The translations under genes were made by a program, and so were the position numbers. Source: Pelomonas sp. SE-A7 (GTDB lineage Bacteria > Pseudomonadota > Gammaproteobacteria > Burkholderiales > Burkholderiaceae_C). From it: DNA of 64,000 nucleotides. The stretch is from contig NZ_JAUASW010000001.1 in assembly GCF_030345705.1 (NCBI RefSeq), positions 2,108,001 through 2,172,000 on the forward strand. The letters run 5' to 3'. This document shows, in pieces, positions 29,752-38,745 of this stretch (positions within the stretch are counted from its first letter, which is position 1; every line of letters starts with the position of its first letter). Under the pieces are notes generated by a model, which worked only from the letters and a program-made list of their open reading frames with translations, searched no databases and was not told the origin of the DNA.

Positions 29752-32034
29752 TTGAGTCGCAAAGCCTCCAGTTCCCTCTTCATTGCCATCGCGACAGGTG
29801 CCAGCATCGGCCTGCTCCTGCCGGCGCTGGTGATCGGGGGCCTGTGGATAGGCCTGCGCGAACCGCAGGTCGCCCAGACCGCGCTGGAGCGCGACCTGCA
29901 GGCCAAGCTCGACGTGCTGTCCAGCAGCCTGCCCGAGCTGCTGTGGAATCTGGACCAGGTGGCGGCCAAGGAGGTGGTGTCGGCGGTGATGAAGTCGCCC
30001 GACGTGGTCCACATCAGCGTCGCCGACAACTCCCAGGGCAAGGCCTTCATCGACGTACGCCATCCCGAACGCAGCCGCGGCCGGACCCTGAAGGGGGAGC
30101 GCGACGTGTTCCGCGGCAGCGTCCGCATAGGCCATATCCGCATCGAGATCGACGACCATCTGTCGGCCGAGGCCCTGAGCCGCCAGCGCTGGCTCTATGG
30201 CGCCACGGTGGGCCTGCAGCTGGCGATCTCGCTGGCCTTCGTGCTGCTGCTGCTCAACTCGCGGGTGATGAGGCCGCTGCGCAAGCTGGGCGGCTTCGCC
30301 AACGACCTGGCACAGGGCCGCTTCACCGCCGAGATCCGCACCGAGCGCAAGGACGAGATCGGCCTGCTGGGCGGCCACCTGGTCCACATGCGCAATGCGC
30401 TGCAGCAGCAGTTCGAGGCCCAGCATGCGCTGATCGAACGGCTGCGCGGCATTGCCGAGACCGTGCCCGGCGTGGTCTTCCAGCTGCGCCGCCATGCCGA
30501 CGGCCGCTATGAATTCGGCTATGTCAGCGAGGCGGTGCGCGACTACTTCCAGCTCAGCGCCGCCGAGCTGGCCGAGGATGCCCAGCGCTGGTTCCAGCAG
30601 GTCCACCGCGACGACCGCCTGGCGGTGATGAGCTCGCTGCAGGCCTCGGCCGGCCAGCTGGCGCCCTGGCAGCAGGAGTTCCGCACCCACAACCTCGACG
30701 GCAGCGAACGCTGGCTGTTCGCCAATGCCATCGCCCGCGCCGAGGATGGCGGCGGCGTGATGTGGCATGGCTTCCTGACCGACATCTCGCGCCAGCGCCG
30801 CGATGCGCTGGAGCTGGAAGAACACCGCCACCACCTGGAGGAGCTGGTCGAGGCCCGCACCCGCCAGCTGGCCGCCGCCACCGAGGCGGCCGAGGCGGCC
30901 AACCAGGCCAAGAGCGCTTTCCTGGCGAACATGAGCCACGAGATCCGCACGCCGATGAACGCCATCATCGGCCTGACCTACCTGGTGCGCCGCGACAGCC
31001 GCGAAGCCGAGCAGCAGGCCCGGCTCAAGAAGGTGGCCGATGCCGCCGAGCACCTGCTGTCCATCATCAACAATGTGCTGGACTTCTCCAAGATCGAGGC
31101 CGGCAAGTTCGAGCTGGAGATCGCCGAGTTCGGCCTGCCCCAGGTGCTGGACACGGTCTCCGGCATGCTGGCCCAGCGCGCGGCCGAAAAGCGCCTCGAG
31201 GTCCAGGTCGAGCTGGACCCGGCCCTCGAGAAACAGCTGCTGCTGGGCGACGCCCAGCGCATCTCCGAGGTGCTGCTCAACTTCGCGGCCAATGCGGTCA
31301 AGTTCACCGACCAGGGCTTTGTGCGCATTGCGGTGCGGATCGAGAAGGACCTGGGCCCGTCCCTGGCCCTGCTGATGGAGGTCGAGGACAGCGGCATAGG
31401 CATCGCCGAGGAAGCCCAGGGACGTTTGTTCCAGGATTTCGAGCAGGCCGACAGCTCGACCACCCGCCGCTATGGCGGCACCGGGCTGGGCCTGGCGATC
31501 TGCCGCCGCCTGGCCGAGCTGATGGGCGGCGAGGTCGGCGTGCAGAGCGAGCCCGGCCAGGGCAGCCGCTTCTGGTTCCGGCTGCAACTGGACAAGGCCG
31601 GCAGCCCGGCCCCGCTGCTGGCACCACTGAGCCGCAGCCAGGCCGCACAGGAGCTGGCCGCCCGCTTTGCCGGCACCCGCATCCTGCTGGCCGAGGACAA
31701 CCCGGTGAACCAGGAAGTGGCCGTGGCCCTGCTGGCCAGCGCCGGCCTGTCGGTCGACGTGGCCGAGGATGGCGCCCAGGCCGTGGCCATGGTCGGAGGC
31801 GGCGTTTATGCCCTGGTGCTGATGGATGTACAGATGCCGCAGATGGACGGCCTGGACGCCACCCGCGCGATCCGCGCCAGCGGCAACAACATCCCCATCC
31901 TGGCGATGACGGCCAATGCCTTCGAGGAAGAACGCCAGCGCTGCCTGGACGCCGGCATGAACGACCATGTGGCCAAGCCCGTGGTGGCCGAACAGCTGTT
32001 CGCCACGCTCAAGCTCTGGCTGGCCCGGCGCTGA
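29752..32034 (+). CDS. Hybrid sensor histidine kinase with HAMP, PAS and receiver domains
   Basis: 760 residues from a TTG start at 29752 (MSRKASSSLF). Two membrane spans (about 9-33 and 149-168) enclose a periplasmic sensor of about 115 residues, followed by HAMP, a PAS fold (about 245-350), a short coiled coil, HisKA with H396 in NMSHEIRTPMNA, HATPase with NFAANAVKFT and GTGLGLAICR, and a C-terminal receiver with D692 in LMDVQMPQMDG. It has no Hpt domain, so relay would need a separate one. Divergent from the TPR response regulator. The TTG start has no strong Shine-Dalgarno, so the exact start is less sure than the domains. Confidence 0.92.
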   Translation: MSRKASSSLFIAIATGASIGLLLPALVIGGLWIGLREPQVAQTALERDLQAKLDVLSSSLPELLWNLDQVAAKEVVSAVMKSPDVVHISVADNSQGKAFIDVRHPERSRGRTLKGERDVFRGSVRIGHIRIEIDDHLSAEALSRQRWLYGATVGLQLAISLAFVLLLLNSRVMRPLRKLGGFANDLAQGRFTAEIRTERKDEIGLLGGHLVHMRNALQQQFEAQHALIERLRGIAETVPGVVFQLRRHADGRYEFGYVSEAVRDYFQLSAAELAEDAQRWFQQVHRDDRLAVMSSLQASAGQLAPWQQEFRTHNLDGSERWLFANAIARAEDGGGVMWHGFLTDISRQRRDALELEEHRHHLEELVEARTRQLAAATEAAEAANQAKSAFLANMSHEIRTPMNAIIGLTYLVRRDSREAEQQARLKKVADAAEHLLSIINNVLDFSKIEAGKFELEIAEFGLPQVLDTVSGMLAQRAAEKRLEVQVELDPALEKQLLLGDAQRISEVLLNFAANAVKFTDQGFVRIAVRIEKDLGPSLALLMEVEDSGIGIAEEAQGRLFQDFEQADSSTTRRYGGTGLGLAICRRLAELMGGEVGVQSEPGQGSRFWFRLQLDKAGSPAPLLAPLSRSQAAQELAARFAGTRILLAEDNPVNQEVAVALLASAGLSVDVAEDGAQAVAMVGGGVYALVLMDVQMPQMDGLDATRAIRASGNNIPILAMTANAFEEERQRCLDAGMNDHVAKPVVAEQLFATLKLWLARR

Positions 32035-32052
32035 GCGTCCGGCCGGGCTGGG

Positions 32053-33009
32053 CTACTGGGATTCCTTGATCAGGCGGCCCGAACCCGCCTGCACCGGACG
32101 CGCATTCATCGGATAGAGCCGGGCAAACACGTCCAGCTGGCCGGCGGTCAGCAGCACCGGCTGGCGCATCACCATCCACAGCACGCCCTCGCTGCAGGGC
32201 GGCGTGGTCAGCGAGCCCATGTAGGTGTAGTAGCCGCGGTCGGCCGGCAGCAGCTGGCCCAGGTCCAGCGGCGCCGGGCCGGCCAGCGATTCATGCTTCT
32301 CCAGCGGAATGCTGGCCCAGATGGACTGCACCGCCGGCTGCGGCGGCGCATCGTCGGCACCGCGGTCGAACAGCACGGCGACGACGGCCAGCTTGCCCTG
32401 CGCGTCCTTGTGGACCAGATGGGCCGACATCTCGAAACTGCGGCCGTTGATGCGCTCCTCGGCCGGACGGTGAAAGTGCAGCTGCTGCAGCTCGTAGCGC
32501 TTGCCCATCACTTCGATGGTCTGGCCGGCGGCCACACCGACCTGGATGGTGTGGCCGTTGTCCTGCACGGAATAGGAGCCGGGCTTGTAGTCGAACTTGA
32601 CCGGCTCCATCGCGACCTTGATGCCGTCGCGGATGTCTATGGGGCTCTGCCGCGTGCCGACGGCGCATTGCTTGTATTCCGGTCCCAGCTCGGCCCAGTG
32701 GCCCGGACCCAGGTCGCCGGCATAGCCCCAGTGCGGCGGAGGCTTGGGCTTGGCGGCCGGCGCTTGGCGGCCACCCGCCTCATTGCGGCCGCCGCGGTTG
32801 GTCAGCTTGGCCGCCTCCTCCTTGGACGACAGGCGGTCGGTCAGGCGCTGCTTGAGCACATCCAGCGGCTCTTCCGCACTGCTGGAAGCCGCCGAAGCCG
32901 GCGCGGCCGCGGCCTTGGCCGCCTTGGGCGACGCGGCCCAGGCCGGCACGAGGGCCAGGCTCATCAGACAGCAGCTGGCGAGCCCCAGGGCCCGCGGCGA
33001 ATTGGACAT
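32053..33009 (-). CDS. Periplasmic alpha-carbonic anhydrase with N-terminal extension
   Basis: 318 residues. The signal peptide ends near CLMSLALVPAWAA (about residue 26). A low-complexity Ala/Lys/Ser stretch with DVLKQRLTDRLSSKEEA runs to about residue 85, then the alpha-class domain starts with HWGYAGDLGPGHWAEL. Zinc ligands are seen in LQQLHFHRPAEE (two His) and MSAHLVHKD (third His), and the substrate-pocket motif GSLTTPPCSEGV is intact. It interconverts CO2 and bicarbonate in the periplasm. The 60-residue linker before the domain is unusual for a free periplasmic enzyme and may tether or space it. Confidence 0.93.
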   Translation of the reverse strand: MSNSPRALGLASCCLMSLALVPAWAASPKAAKAAAAPASAASSSAEEPLDVLKQRLTDRLSSKEEAAKLTNRGGRNEAGGRQAPAAKPKPPPHWGYAGDLGPGHWAELGPEYKQCAVGTRQSPIDIRDGIKVAMEPVKFDYKPGSYSVQDNGHTIQVGVAAGQTIEVMGKRYELQQLHFHRPAEERINGRSFEMSAHLVHKDAQGKLAVVAVLFDRGADDAPPQPAVQSIWASIPLEKHESLAGPAPLDLGQLLPADRGYYTYMGSLTTPPCSEGVLWMVMRQPVLLTAGQLDVFARLYPMNARPVQAGSGRLIKESQ

Positions 33010-33058
33010 GCAGCACTCCTGGCCTCGGAAGAGGCCGTGTCACCCTACATCGGCCGGA

Positions 33059-34276
33059 TCAGGGCCTGTCTTGAGCTACCTCTCGCTTGACCCAGTGCCA
33101 GGACACCAGGCCTATCAGCATCATGCCGGCCGAGGCGATTGACAGGGCCAGGGTCGAATGCATCACCAGCGGCACCAGCACGCCTGCCACCAGGCCATTG
33201 GCCAGGCTGGCAATGCAGGACTGCAGCGAGCTGGCCATGCCGCGCCGGTCGGGCGCCTGGTCCAGCACCAGCAGGGTCACGACCGGCACCATCAGCGCCC
33301 AGCCGAAGGCAAAGGCTCCGACCACCGGCAGGGCCCACCAGGCCTTGGCCGGCAGCAGCAGGTTCAGGGCGATGTTCAGCAGCGAGATCAGGAACATGAC
33401 CACGAAACCGTGGCGTATCTGCCGGCGCTGGCGGATCTTGCCGGCCAGGCGGCCGCTGACCGCAGCGCCGGCCATGATGCCGCCGATGGAAAAGCAGAAG
33501 AACCAGAAGAACTGCGTCGGCGCCAGGCCCAGGTGCTCGCCCAGGAAGACCGGCGCCGCCAGCACGTAGAGGAACATGCCGTTGAACGGAATGCCGCTGG
33601 CCAGGCACAGCAGCAGGAAGCGCCGGTCGGTCGAGAGCCGCCAGTAGTTGCGCATCAGCTCGCCGACGTGGAAGGGCTGGCGCTGGGTCTTGTGCAGGGT
33701 CTCGGGCAGCAGCCGCCAGTTGGCAAGAACCAGGGCGGCGCCGACGGCGACCAGGAACCAGAAGATCGAATGCCAGTCGGCATGGACGAACAGGAAGCCG
33801 CCCACCATGGGCGCGATGGCCGGTGCCACGCCGAAGAACAGGGTCACCTGCGACATCACCCGCTGCGCCTCGGACGGCGGGAACATGTCGCGGATGATGG
33901 CGCGCGAGACCACGATGCCGGCGCCGGCCGACATGCCCTGCACCGTGCGCCAGAACACCAGCTGGCCGATGCTGGTCGAGACCGCGCAGCCCAGCGAGGC
34001 GATGGTGAAGGCCAGCATGCCCCACAGCACCACCGGCCGGCGGCCCCAGCTGTCGGACAGCGCGCCGTGGAACAGGTTCATCACGGCAAAGCCGAACAGA
34101 TAGCTGGACAGCGTCTGCTGCATCTGCACCGGCGTGGCGTCCAGCGCCTGGGCGATGCCCGAAAAGGCCGGCAGATAGGTGTCGATCGAGAACGGCCCCA
34201 CCATGCCCAGGCAGGCCAGCAGGACCGCCAGGGCCCAGCGCGGTGCGCGCCAGAGTTGGCTGGCTTCGGGATTCAT
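33059..34276 (-). CDS. Bcr/CflA-type multidrug efflux MFS transporter
   Basis: 405 residues, 12 membrane spans. The N-terminal MVGPFSIDTYLPAFSGIAQALDATPVQMQQTLSSYL (cited in parts: PFSIDTYLPAF and VQMQQTLSSYL) and GALSDSWGRRPVVLWGM are typical of the drug:H+ antiporter-1 Bcr/CflA group, as is RAIIRDMFPPSEAQRVMS. Likely exports drugs or metabolites in exchange for protons; the substrate is unknown. It lies downstream of the chemoreceptor gene in the same direction, 88 bases away, and upstream of the carbonic anhydrase by 49 bases. Confidence 0.9.
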   Translation of the reverse strand: MNPEASQLWRAPRWALAVLLACLGMVGPFSIDTYLPAFSGIAQALDATPVQMQQTLSSYLFGFAVMNLFHGALSDSWGRRPVVLWGMLAFTIASLGCAVSTSIGQLVFWRTVQGMSAGAGIVVSRAIIRDMFPPSEAQRVMSQVTLFFGVAPAIAPMVGGFLFVHADWHSIFWFLVAVGAALVLANWRLLPETLHKTQRQPFHVGELMRNYWRLSTDRRFLLLCLASGIPFNGMFLYVLAAPVFLGEHLGLAPTQFFWFFCFSIGGIMAGAAVSGRLAGKIRQRRQIRHGFVVMFLISLLNIALNLLLPAKAWWALPVVGAFAFGWALMVPVVTLLVLDQAPDRRGMASSLQSCIASLANGLVAGVLVPLVMHSTLALSIASAGMMLIGLVSWHWVKREVAQDRP

Positions 34277-34364
34277 CGGGGAGGGTTCAACGCAAGAAGG
34301 GGAAGGCGGGGCCAGTGTAGCGGCCGGCCTTCCCGCCCCGTGCGCTGTCCGTGCCCCGCCCGGC

Positions 34365-35951
34365 TCAGGCGCCCCAGGCGCCGCGGCTGCTGGTCTTGAA
34401 CTGCGCGATCACCTGCTGCAAGGCCGCCGCCTGCTGGCGCAGCGCCTCGGCCGCGGCAGCGCTTTCCTCGACCAGGGCGGCGTTGCGCTGCGTGCCCTGG
34501 TCGATCGAGGCCACGGCCTGATTGACCTGGACGATGCCACTGCTCTGCTCGTCGGCCGAGGCATTGATCTCGCTCATCAGATCGGTCATGCGCTGCACCT
34601 GGCTGACGATGTCGCCCATGGTGCTGCCGGCCTCGCCGACCAGGCGGCTGCCGGCCTCGACCTTTTCCACGCTGGCCGTGATCAGGACCTTGATCTCGCG
34701 CGCGGCCTGGGCCGAACGCTGGGCCAGCGCCCGGACCTCGCCCGCCACGACGGCGAAGCCGCGGCCCTGATCGCCGGCCCGCGCCGCCTCGACCGCAGCA
34801 TTGAGTGCCAGGATATTGGTCTGGAAGGCGATGCCGTCGATCACGCCGATGATGTCGGCAATGCGCCGGCTGGCCTCGCTGATCTCGCCCATGGTGCTGA
34901 CCACGCGGCCCACGACCTCGCCGCCACGCCCGGCCACGGCGGCGGCCGAGCCGGCGAGCTGCGTGGCCTGGCGGGAGCTTTCGGCCGCATGCTGGACCGT
35001 GCTGGTCATCTGCTGCATCGAGGCCGCGGTCTGCTGCAGGGCGCTGGCCTGCTGCTCGGTGCGGCTGGACAGGTCCTGGTTGCCGCTGGCGATCTGCTGT
35101 GAGGCCGTGGCGATGCCGTCGGCCGAATCGCGCACCTGGCCGACCATGGTTACCAGGCTTTCATTCATCTTGCGCAGCGCCGCCTGCAGCTGGCCCAGTT
35201 CGTCCCGGCGGTCGATCTGTATGTCGGAACTGAGGTCACCGCCGGCCACGGCCTCGGCGAGATTGACTGCCTTGAGCAGCGGCCGGGTCACGGCATTGCT
35301 GAGCAGCCAGCCCATGGCGATCGCCGCCAGGATGGCCAGGGCGCAGACGCCGAACAGCGTGAGGCGGTCGCTGGAGAAGTCGGCCAGCGCCTGCTGCACC
35401 CGCTGACCGGCCTGGTCCTGTTCGTAGCGGATGTAGTCGCCCGTGGCCTTTAGCAGGGCCGCCAGCAGCGGCCGGCATTCGGCGTTCATCTTGAGCACGG
35501 CTTCGTCGCGCTTGCCGTCCAGCGCCGTGCCGACGATGGCCAGGGCCACCGGGCCATAGCGGGCCTCGACCTGCTCGATCTCAGCCAGCAGCTGGCGGTC
35601 GCGCTCGCTCACATCACGGGCCTTGGCCACCACGTCTCGTAGTCGGGCCACGGCCTCGCCCATGTCCTGATGGGCCTGGGTCACGGCCAGGCGCTCCGCC
35701 TCGCGGTCGCGCGGTTGCGAGACCAGGACCAGATTGCGTGCGGCGATGGCGCGGCGGGAGGCCGCACCGCGGATGTCAGTGGCGAGCCGCTCACGCAGAC
35801 CCACGCCTTCCAGGTATTGCGAAAACCGCGCGTTGGATTTCCCCAGCGAGTTCAGCGCCAGCCCGGAGACCAGCAGCACGACGGTGGCCAAGGCGACGAA
35901 GCCCAGCATCAGCTTGGCCTTCACGCGCAGTGAATTCAGGGACAACAGCAT
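34365..35951 (-). CDS. Methyl-accepting chemotaxis protein
   Basis: 528 residues. A membrane span at about 12-33, a periplasmic four-helix-bundle sensor (about 34-190), a second span at about 197-217 (LFGVCALAILAAIAMGWLL), HAMP, then the cytoplasmic signalling hairpin with the conserved tip NILALNAAVEAARAGDQGRG. The C-terminus QFKTSSRGAWGA lacks the NWETF-like pentapeptide that tethers CheR/CheB, so methylation would depend on other receptors. No clear sigma-28 promoter found upstream. The 221 bases to rnpB hold no gene; they contain only T-rich sequence trailing rnpB on the minus strand. Confidence 0.94.
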   Translation of the reverse strand: MLLSLNSLRVKAKLMLGFVALATVVLLVSGLALNSLGKSNARFSQYLEGVGLRERLATDIRGAASRRAIAARNLVLVSQPRDREAERLAVTQAHQDMGEAVARLRDVVAKARDVSERDRQLLAEIEQVEARYGPVALAIVGTALDGKRDEAVLKMNAECRPLLAALLKATGDYIRYEQDQAGQRVQQALADFSSDRLTLFGVCALAILAAIAMGWLLSNAVTRPLLKAVNLAEAVAGGDLSSDIQIDRRDELGQLQAALRKMNESLVTMVGQVRDSADGIATASQQIASGNQDLSSRTEQQASALQQTAASMQQMTSTVQHAAESSRQATQLAGSAAAVAGRGGEVVGRVVSTMGEISEASRRIADIIGVIDGIAFQTNILALNAAVEAARAGDQGRGFAVVAGEVRALAQRSAQAAREIKVLITASVEKVEAGSRLVGEAGSTMGDIVSQVQRMTDLMSEINASADEQSSGIVQVNQAVASIDQGTQRNAALVEESAAAAEALRQQAAALQQVIAQFKTSSRGAWGA

Positions 35952-36172
35952 GACAACACTCCCCCGCGCCGCGGACGGCGCGCTGCCCGAAGCGATACCG
36001 GCGCGGCCCGGGCGTCACCGCGCTGGCTTATAGGGGCCGTGCTAGCGACCCGCTGATCCGGAACCTTATTCGCTGGCGGCGCAACTGGTGTGGCATGTCA
36101 GCGCCAAATGGGCGCCAATCGCACAACCTAAGAGGGGGAGAAAGTAGAAAACAAGGAAAGAAAGAAAAGTGT

Positions 36173-36610
36173 GAAGCAAGCCTATAGGCCGGATTCTGTG
36201 CAGCCCCGGGGCTTGCGCCCCAGGACCGTGACCGCCATTCCTCTGGGCCGGACATCACTGCCCGGCTCGGTGCCACCTACCCGCCAGCTCTGCGAGCCGC
36301 ATCAACGCTGGCCTACTTGGTGTTGCTGCGCGTAGAGATTGCCCGTTTCACCTCTGCCGGGCAGAGCCCGGCAGAGGTGCTATTCGGTTCGGGCTTTCGC
36401 CCGATGGTGCGAGGCTTTCGCCTCACCCCACGCCAGCTTGCGCTGGCGCCTCATAGACCACCCGTCGGGTGTCCGGCAGAACTCGTCTCTGTTGCTCTGA
36501 TCCTCGGCTTACGCCGGGCAGCCGTTAGCTGCTACGCCGCTCTTTGCAGTCCGGACCTTCCTCCAGGGCCGTGTTTCCACGCTTGCCCCAGCGGCGGTCT
36601 GGCTTGCTTC
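36173..36610 (-). ncRNA. rnpB: RNase P RNA
   Basis: Minus-strand RNA of about 438 bases. The ends GAAGCAAGCC and GGCTTGCTTC pair as P1. The universally conserved 5' region GGAGGAAGGTCCGGAC and the 3' region CAGAATCCGGCC are both present, as is the GTAGGTGGCACC-type stretch. A long perfect hairpin (36349-36379, 14-bp stem) sits in the specificity half and explains the length above E. coli's 377. T-rich sequence follows the 3' end (36130-36172). Catalytic RNA for tRNA 5' maturation. Confidence 0.95.
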
Positions 36611-36619
36611 ACGGCGAAC

Positions 36620-36625
36620 ATTATC
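36620..36625 (-). promoter_or_regulatory. Putative -10 element of rnpB
   Basis: GATAAT on the minus strand lies about 9 bases before the expected RNA 5' end. The -35 region is weak. The site lies within the 44-base gap shared with the divergent DUF815 ATPase gene. Confidence 0.5.
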
Positions 36626-36654
36626 GCTGCGGGGCGATCACTACACTGGCGGGC

Positions 36655-37533
36655 ATGTCGTCTGCCGTCGAATTACTGATTGCCCGAGCCGAAGCCTTGC
36701 TCGGCCGCCTGGAAGGCGTGTTGCCGCAAGCGCTGTCCGAGCCGGACTGGAAAGCCTCCAGCGCCTTTCGCTACCGCAAGCGCCAGGGCCGGCCGGTGCT
36801 GGAGCCGGTGCGCCACGTGGCCCGCATCCGCCTGGCCGAGCTTCGCGAGGTCGAGCCGCAGAAGCAACGGCTGCTGCGCAATACCGCCCAGTTTGTGGAG
36901 GCCAAGCCGGCCAACAACGTGCTGCTGACCGGCGCCCGCGGCACCGGCAAGAGCTCGCTGATCAAGGCGGTGCTGAACGAATTCGCCGGCCAGGGCCTGC
37001 GCCTGATCGAGGTCGACAAGGCCGACCTGGTGGACCTGCCCGACCTGGTCGACCTCGTGGCCGGCCGCCCCGAGCGCTTCATCGTGTTCTGCGACGACCT
37101 CAGCTTCGACGAGGGCGAACCCGGCTACAAGGCGCTCAAGTCCATCCTGGACGGCTCGGTGGCCGAGGCCACCGACAACCTGCTGATCTATGCCACCAGC
37201 AACCGCCGCCACCTGCTGCCCGAGCAGATGAAAGACAACCTCGGTTACCACCGGGCCGAGGATGGCGAGATCCATCCGGGCGAAGCGGTGGAGGAGAAGA
37301 TCTCGCTGTCCGAGCGCTTCGGCCTGTGGATCAGCTTCTACCCATTCAGCCAGGAGGAATACCTGGCGATCGCCGGCCAGTGGCTGCGCTTCTTCGGCCT
37401 GGACGAGGCCACCATCGCCGCGGCGCGCCAGCCTGCCCTGGTTTGGGCGCTGGAACGCGGCTCGCGCTCGGGCCGGGTGGCCTATCAGTTCGCCCGCGAC
37501 CTGGCCGGACGAGGAGGCCTGGACCATGTCTGA
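36655..37533 (+). CDS. DUF815 family AAA-type ATPase
   Basis: 292 residues from the ATG at 36655, 44 bases from the rnpB 5' end. The Walker A motif LLTGARGTGKSSLIKAV is at about 98-114 and a Walker B-like FIVFCDDLSFDEGE follows. ATSNRRHLLPEQMKDN with the sensor asparagine and the C-terminal ERGSRSGRVAYQFARDLAG are typical of the DUF815 family, whose function is not established. It overlaps the NUDIX gene by 8 bases, a conserved pairing in betaproteobacteria. I would expect a cytoplasmic remodelling or nucleotide-dependent role, but cannot say more. Confidence 0.88.
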   Translation: MSSAVELLIARAEALLGRLEGVLPQALSEPDWKASSAFRYRKRQGRPVLEPVRHVARIRLAELREVEPQKQRLLRNTAQFVEAKPANNVLLTGARGTGKSSLIKAVLNEFAGQGLRLIEVDKADLVDLPDLVDLVAGRPERFIVFCDDLSFDEGEPGYKALKSILDGSVAEATDNLLIYATSNRRHLLPEQMKDNLGYHRAEDGEIHPGEAVEEKISLSERFGLWISFYPFSQEEYLAIAGQWLRFFGLDEATIAAARQPALVWALERGSRSGRVAYQFARDLAGRGGLDHV

Positions 37534-37975
37534 ATACGGTGAACGCACACCGGTCGACGTGGCCGTGGGCGTGCTGGTCGAACGCGATGCCGAGGGCCGC
37601 GAAGGCCGCTTCCTGCTGACCTCGCGGCCCGCGGGCAAGGTCTATGCCGGCTATTGGGAATTCCCGGGCGGCAAGCTGGAGGCCGGCGAGTCAGTCGAAC
37701 AGGCCCTGCGGCGCGAGCTGCATGAGGAGCTGGGCATCACGATTGGTGAAGCCCATCCCTGGAAGATCGAGCTGATGGACTATCCCCATGCCCGGGTGCG
37801 CCTGCATTTCTGCAAGGTCTACGACTGGCAGGGCGAATTCGAGATGCGCGAGCAGCAGGCCATGGCCTGGCAGGACCTGCCGGTGCAGGTGCAGCCGGTG
37901 CTGCCGGGAACCATTCCAGTGCTGCAATGGTTCGCCGCGGAGAGGAACCACAGCGGAGTCACCCATGTCGGCTGA
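37526..37975 (+). CDS. NUDIX hydrolase, MutT-like (8-oxo-dGTP type)
   Basis: 149 residues from the ATG at 37526. The Nudix box GGKLEAGESVEQALRREL plus HEELGI is complete with the catalytic glutamates. YAGYWEFPGGK before it and the C-terminal WQDLPVQVQPVLPGTIPVL match MutT. Likely hydrolyses oxidised nucleotides such as 8-oxo-dGTP. It overlaps the ATPase upstream and hisI downstream (by 11 bases), so the three are co-transcribed. Confidence 0.88.
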   Translation: MSEYGERTPVDVAVGVLVERDAEGREGRFLLTSRPAGKVYAGYWEFPGGKLEAGESVEQALRRELHEELGITIGEAHPWKIELMDYPHARVRLHFCKVYDWQGEFEMREQQAMAWQDLPVQVQPVLPGTIPVLQWFAAERNHSGVTHVG

Positions 37976-38378
37976 CTACACTGCCGCCATGAATTGGCTG
38001 GATCAAGTGAAATGGGACGCCGACGGCCTGGTCCCGGTGATCGCCCAGGAGAAGGACAGCGGCGATGTGCTGATGTTCGCCTGGATGAACCGCGAGGCCC
38101 TGGCTCGCACGGCCGAGCTGGGCGAGGCGGTGTACTACAGCCGCTCGCGCCGCAAGCTCTGGCACAAGGGCGAGGAGTCCGGCCACAAGCAGCAGGTGCA
38201 CGAGATGCGGCTGGACTGCGACAACGACGTGGTGCTGCTGAAGATCAGCCAGCAAGGTCACGAGCCGGGCATTGCCTGCCACACCGGCCGCCACAGCTGC
38301 TTCTTCCAGCGCTATGACAATGGCGCCTGGCACGCGGTCGAACCGGTGCTCAAGGACCCGGAGAGCATCTACAAATGA
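37965..38378 (+). CDS. hisI: Phosphoribosyl-AMP cyclohydrolase HisI
   Basis: Third step of histidine synthesis. 137 residues from the ATG at 37965, chosen because GGAG lies 7 bases upstream; the ATG at 37989 (MNWLDQVKW) is the alternative. Family motifs: VLMFAWMNREAL, YYSRSRRKLWHKGEESGH, and zinc-site cysteines in LDCDND and CHTGRHSCFF. HisI is separate from HisE here, as usual in betaproteobacteria, and overlaps hisE by ATGA. Confidence 0.96.
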   Translation: MSADYTAAMNWLDQVKWDADGLVPVIAQEKDSGDVLMFAWMNREALARTAELGEAVYYSRSRRKLWHKGEESGHKQQVHEMRLDCDNDVVLLKISQQGHEPGIACHTGRHSCFFQRYDNGAWHAVEPVLKDPESIYK

Positions 38379-38737
38379 GCGACAGCATCAGCAGCAAGCA
38401 AGACGAACAGCAGGTGCTGGCACGCCTGGCCGAGGCCATCGCGGCGCGCAAGGCGGCGGCCGATCCTTCATCCAGCTATGTGGCCAAGCTGTTTGACAAG
38501 GGGCTGGACGCCATCCTCAAGAAGGTCGGCGAGGAAGCCACCGAGCTGGTGATGGCCGCCAAGGACGGCGACAAGGCCAAGCTGACCTACGAGGTGGCCG
38601 ACCTCTGGTTCCATTCCATCGTGGCCCTGGCGGCCTTCGACCTGAAGCCGGCCGACGTGCTGGCCGAGCTGGCCCGACGCGAAGGCCTCTCGGGCCTGCA
38701 GGAATTCGCCCAGCGCAGCAGCATCAACAAGCATTGA
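38375..38737 (+). CDS. hisE: Phosphoribosyl-ATP pyrophosphohydrolase HisE
   Basis: Second step of histidine synthesis, an all-alpha MazG-like pyrophosphohydrolase. 120 residues with DPSSSYVAKLFDKGLDAILKKVGEEATE (given by its ends DPSSSYVAKLF and KKVGEEATE), VMAAKDGD and YEVADLWFHSIVAL, where the Glu and Asp residues bind magnesium. Follows hisI with an ATGA overlap. The remaining his genes are not in this stretch. Confidence 0.95.
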   Translation: MSDSISSKQDEQQVLARLAEAIAARKAAADPSSSYVAKLFDKGLDAILKKVGEEATELVMAAKDGDKAKLTYEVADLWFHSIVALAAFDLKPADVLAELARREGLSGLQEFAQRSSINKH

Positions 38738-38745
38738 GATTCCCC

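Noticed and set aside
35952..36170. Sigma-28 flagellar promoter for the chemoreceptor gene
   Set aside because: A GCGAATAA-like sequence occurs but there is no TAAA element at the correct distance.
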